Source: Nipponacmea schrenckii (Eukaryota; Mollusca; Gastropoda; Lottiidae). From it: a DNA stretch of 64,000 nt. Positions 61,467-64,000 of the stretch are shown piece after piece (position 1 is the stretch's first letter; every line of letters begins with the position of its first letter). Location: positions 32,494,602-32,558,601 of the forward strand of contig JAUJPP010000003.1 in NCBI GenBank assembly GCA_030562195.1, in the 5' to 3' direction. The position numbers and the translations under genes were made by a program. The notes below the pieces were generated by a model. The model worked only from the letters and a program-made list of their open reading frames with translations. It was not told the DNA's origin and did not search any database.

Positions 61467-62458
61467 GATATAGTTGTTTCTTTTCTAATACTTCTTTTAA
61501 ATGTAGGCTTTCATTTAACTTCTGTTCTTTAGGAAAAAACAACTCTTATTGAAGACAAAGAATTTTTTACGACAATAGAATAACCTTGACCACAAATCAA
61601 GAATCCTGGTCAAAATTGATATTTCACACAATAGAAGACGACAATGGCCGACATGTTTGTGTAATTGATTTCTTGTTTTAGTTTTATTTTAGAGAATTGC
61701 TAGACAATTGTCTATTGAAGGGTAAAGACATTTATTGTTTCAAGTCGATTAAGCCCTAGCATCAGTTAGTGACAATTTAAGCTTGAGTAAATTCTAGTCT
61801 TTACATTTTCTCTTTTATGCTCAACTGCTTCTAGGATACTGTTGTAATGAAGAGCACATTTATAATTAATACCTTTGGAATTAAAAAAAAAAAGCTGTAA
61901 TGGGTTCCAAATGAAAAATTGTGTTGCATTAAAGTAAATAGCATAATTATTATTTCTATAAAATTTTCTCATGGCAGATAACGCCAAAGGTTTTCACAAA
62001 AATGGCTCATGACAATTTTCATACTTGCATTGCAAGTGCTATGTTGCCTACTGTTTATAAGATCAGTTAAAGTTTTCAAAATTATAATTCTTTTCATTTG
62101 AAGAAATATATTAAATACACTGCACAATTATAATGAATATGATAGAAAATAATTGTTGACTTGTATAATAGAGAACCCTTTCTTTGTCCTGTTGACAAAA
62201 TCTTGCTGTTTTATCTGTACCAATTTTAAAACTGGGTTGATGTTACAAGGATATATTTGAAAAGGTATCAACAACCCTCTTTATTAATTCAATAGTAGAA
62301 TGAATGGATTGTACTTTTTTGCTCTGCAGTTTTTGTGTAACTGCTCATTCTTAATCAGATCTTTAGGTAGCCCAATAACATATAATCATGACATAAAAGA
62401 TTCAAATCTGTGTCTAGGTTTTTGCCTTCAACTCAAATCAGTAGATTTAAACATTGTC
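61467..62458. other. No gene or known repeat seen
   Basis: AT-rich, probably KCNQ1 5' intron. Confidence 0.4.
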
Positions 62459-62469
62459 TTATATCATAG

Positions 62470-62697
62470 AAACACAAATGGCACGCCTCCACGCCATTGT
62501 TATAACATCTTGGCAACCAAGCAACAGTAGCACTTTCACTGAGGTCCACCATGAAGCGCCTCCATCCACTATAGGATATAAATAGAAGGAATGCGGCCCA
62601 GTAGCAACAGTCTCTCTGAAGAGTACAAATTGTACGAAACACATCAGAGCGAAACAAGGTTTCTCTAAAGAGAAAGGTTCCTTCACTCTTTAATTTT
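62470..62697 (+). mobile_element. 228-bp solo PLE-repeat unit, candidate retrozyme
   Basis: The sequence matches the 59931-60180 repeat and is inserted alone. It is flanked by the exact 11-bp direct repeat ttatatcatag (62459-62469 and 62698-62708). It carries a complete hammerhead core (62612-62649) and no protein. Small non-autonomous hammerhead retroelements (retrozymes) with short target duplications are known in plants and metazoans, including molluscs. Confidence 0.7.
62612..62649 (+). ncRNA. Hammerhead ribozyme core in the solo unit
   Basis: Stem I CUCU (62612-62615)/AGAG (62646-62649) is fully paired. Core CUGAAGA is at 62616-62622, stem II GUAC (62623-62626)/GUAC (62632-62635) with loop AAAUU, GAAA 62636-62639, cleavage triplet AUC (62643-62645). 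All invariant nucleotides are present. Stem III is minimal and has lost its C-G pair (ACACAU). Confidence 0.75.
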
Positions 62698-62708
62698 TTA
62701 TATCATAG

Positions 62709-63700
62709 TTTATTGAAAGTTGCCATTCTTTAATTGTTTATAGGCAATGATGTCAAAACTGTAATAACGTTAGCATTGATCTTCAATGACTTTGGAAATC
62801 AAAAGGGCTTTTATGTACACCGAAGAATTTCTAGAAAACACATGGTTAATGAAATTTACATTCCATATCTGATAATGGGGATTAAATTTTCCATTTTGTC
62901 TGAGATATATTTTCAATAACCTCTTTGAACTAAAATAATCGTCTTAATATTTCATCTGCTATAAATTTTTATTGTAAATTATTTGTGACACGCATGATAA
63001 TGATTGACAAAAACACACAAAATCTTAAGACAATTATAAGTCATAAGATTTTTTGGAAAACAAGGTCCAGGTTTGCAAATCAAATTCCAGGTGTCCAGAT
63101 TTTGAAAAATAAAATGACGAAACCATAACCAGAAATCATTATTTAGAAAAAAAAGTGAAATTTCAGTTGAAGTAGTTTTGAAGGAACGTTGCAATTTTTG
63201 TACTTTGACTTCTGATGACTATTTACAAATATTCCCGACCTAATCAACCCTTGAAAATAGCAACACTATCCCTTTAACAAGGTGATGGTGCTGATTGACC
63301 TTGTAAGCAGATCAATTAAGAGTCTTCATTAGAATCTCTTGAGAACATAATAATTCAGACATTAGAGCTCTATCTTCACTCATAAAAAACACCTGGGTTG
63401 GATGTTTGATGTGCAGTATAAAATTCATGAGGCCACTAATGAGTTTTGGTTGTATAGGCTGGAAAATGTTTTATACATTTTTTTTTACCTTATCAATCAT
63501 TGTGTTTACAAATTCTTTTGAACACTTGACACAAAGTAAACTTGCCATTGTAAAAGCACAATAGTTCTACAGTTTGTTTGTCTATGTAAAATGTCTCTTA
63601 ACATTTACTGTTAACAAATGAACTAGTTGTAAGATTTGAAATGTCCTAAGGCTTATGATCCATTCAGTTAATGTGAAGAATCACGTGCCTAAGTTGAACT
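62709..63700. other. No gene established
   Basis: An open frame at 62734-62919 begins next to a possible acceptor (tttatag|gcaatg), but I recognise no similarity and no donor ends it convincingly. The remainder is AT-rich. Confidence 0.35.
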
Positions 63701-63711
63701 ATTTATAACTG

Positions 63712-64000
63712 TTCTATGACAATAGTCCATAATGTTCTGTGACAATGCTCTATAATATGTACTGTGGCAATGCTCTATAATATGTTCTGTGGCAATACTC
63801 TATAATATGTACTGTGACAATGCTCTATAATTTGCTCTGTGACACTGCTCTATAATATGTATGGTGGTAATGCTCTATGATATGTACTGTGACAATGCTC
63901 TATAATATGTTCTGTGGCAATACTCTATACTATGTATTGCAACAATGCTCTATAATGTTTTGACATTGCTATATGTATTGTTACAATACTCTATAATATG
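63712..64000. repeat. ~25-bp minisatellite running off the window end
   Basis: About 11 copies of 'tgacaatgctctataatatg' plus 'tactg', with variants (tggcaatactc, ttgctctg). The array is incomplete at the window edge. Confidence 0.93.

Noticed and set aside
62734..62919. 61-codon frame next to a possible acceptor
   Set aside because: No donor, no recognised similarity, and AT-rich 3' half; not enough to call an exon.

Overview
The window is eukaryotic, AT-rich, intron-rich DNA. It most probably comes from a lophotrochozoan, and I lean towards a mollusc. The genes have many short coding exons (about 55-250 nt) with clean GT-AG borders, and their products are close to, but clearly diverged from, vertebrate orthologues. 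The non-coding sequence is full of tRNA-derived SINEs, ~160-bp tandem-repeat elements, MITEs and Penelope-like fragments, as in molluscan genomes. The species cannot be fixed from sequence alone.

Four protein-coding genes can be built exon by exon. (1) CCT8 (chaperonin TCP-1 theta), 3' part only, + strand, 1959-7030. (2) SMG9, the nonsense-mediated-decay kinase cofactor, complete, + strand, 13 coding exons, 7982-13917. (3) BDH2/DHRS6, a short-chain dehydrogenase, complete, + strand, 9 coding exons, 17793-25130. (4) KCNQ1, a voltage-gated K+ channel, - strand, 13 coding exons from mid-S1 to the stop, 49639 down to 31863; its N-terminal exon(s) must lie beyond the right edge. BDH2 and KCNQ1 converge tail to tail around a gene-free, repeat-rich interval (25.1-31.9 kb). 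Sequence right of 49.6 kb is probably the first KCNQ1 intron(s) and carries one unexplained exon-like block on the + strand (56858-56951). The genes share no evident pathway; the neighbourhood looks like ordinary metazoan gene order.

The rest is mobile and repetitive DNA. One prolific family is built of ~160-bp units between a fixed head and a fixed tail with a terminal hairpin (Helentron/'pearl'-like). There are two tRNA-derived SINE families, hAT-like, piggyBac-like (TTAA) and TA-flanked MITEs, two LINE remnants, and a Penelope-like element (PLE) family with a GIY-YIG remnant and target-site duplications.

The most interesting observations are these. (a) The PLE family and a 228-bp solo copy carry a recognisable type-I hammerhead ribozyme core, making the solo copy a candidate metazoan retrozyme. 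(b) A SINE landed exactly on the intron 5/exon 6 border of BDH2; its target-site duplication copied the splice acceptor, and the SINE tail now supplies the pyrimidine tract. (c) Minisatellites repeatedly sit at exon borders, and several are tandem copies of the splice junction itself (two in SMG9, two in KCNQ1), giving arrays of decoy splice sites.
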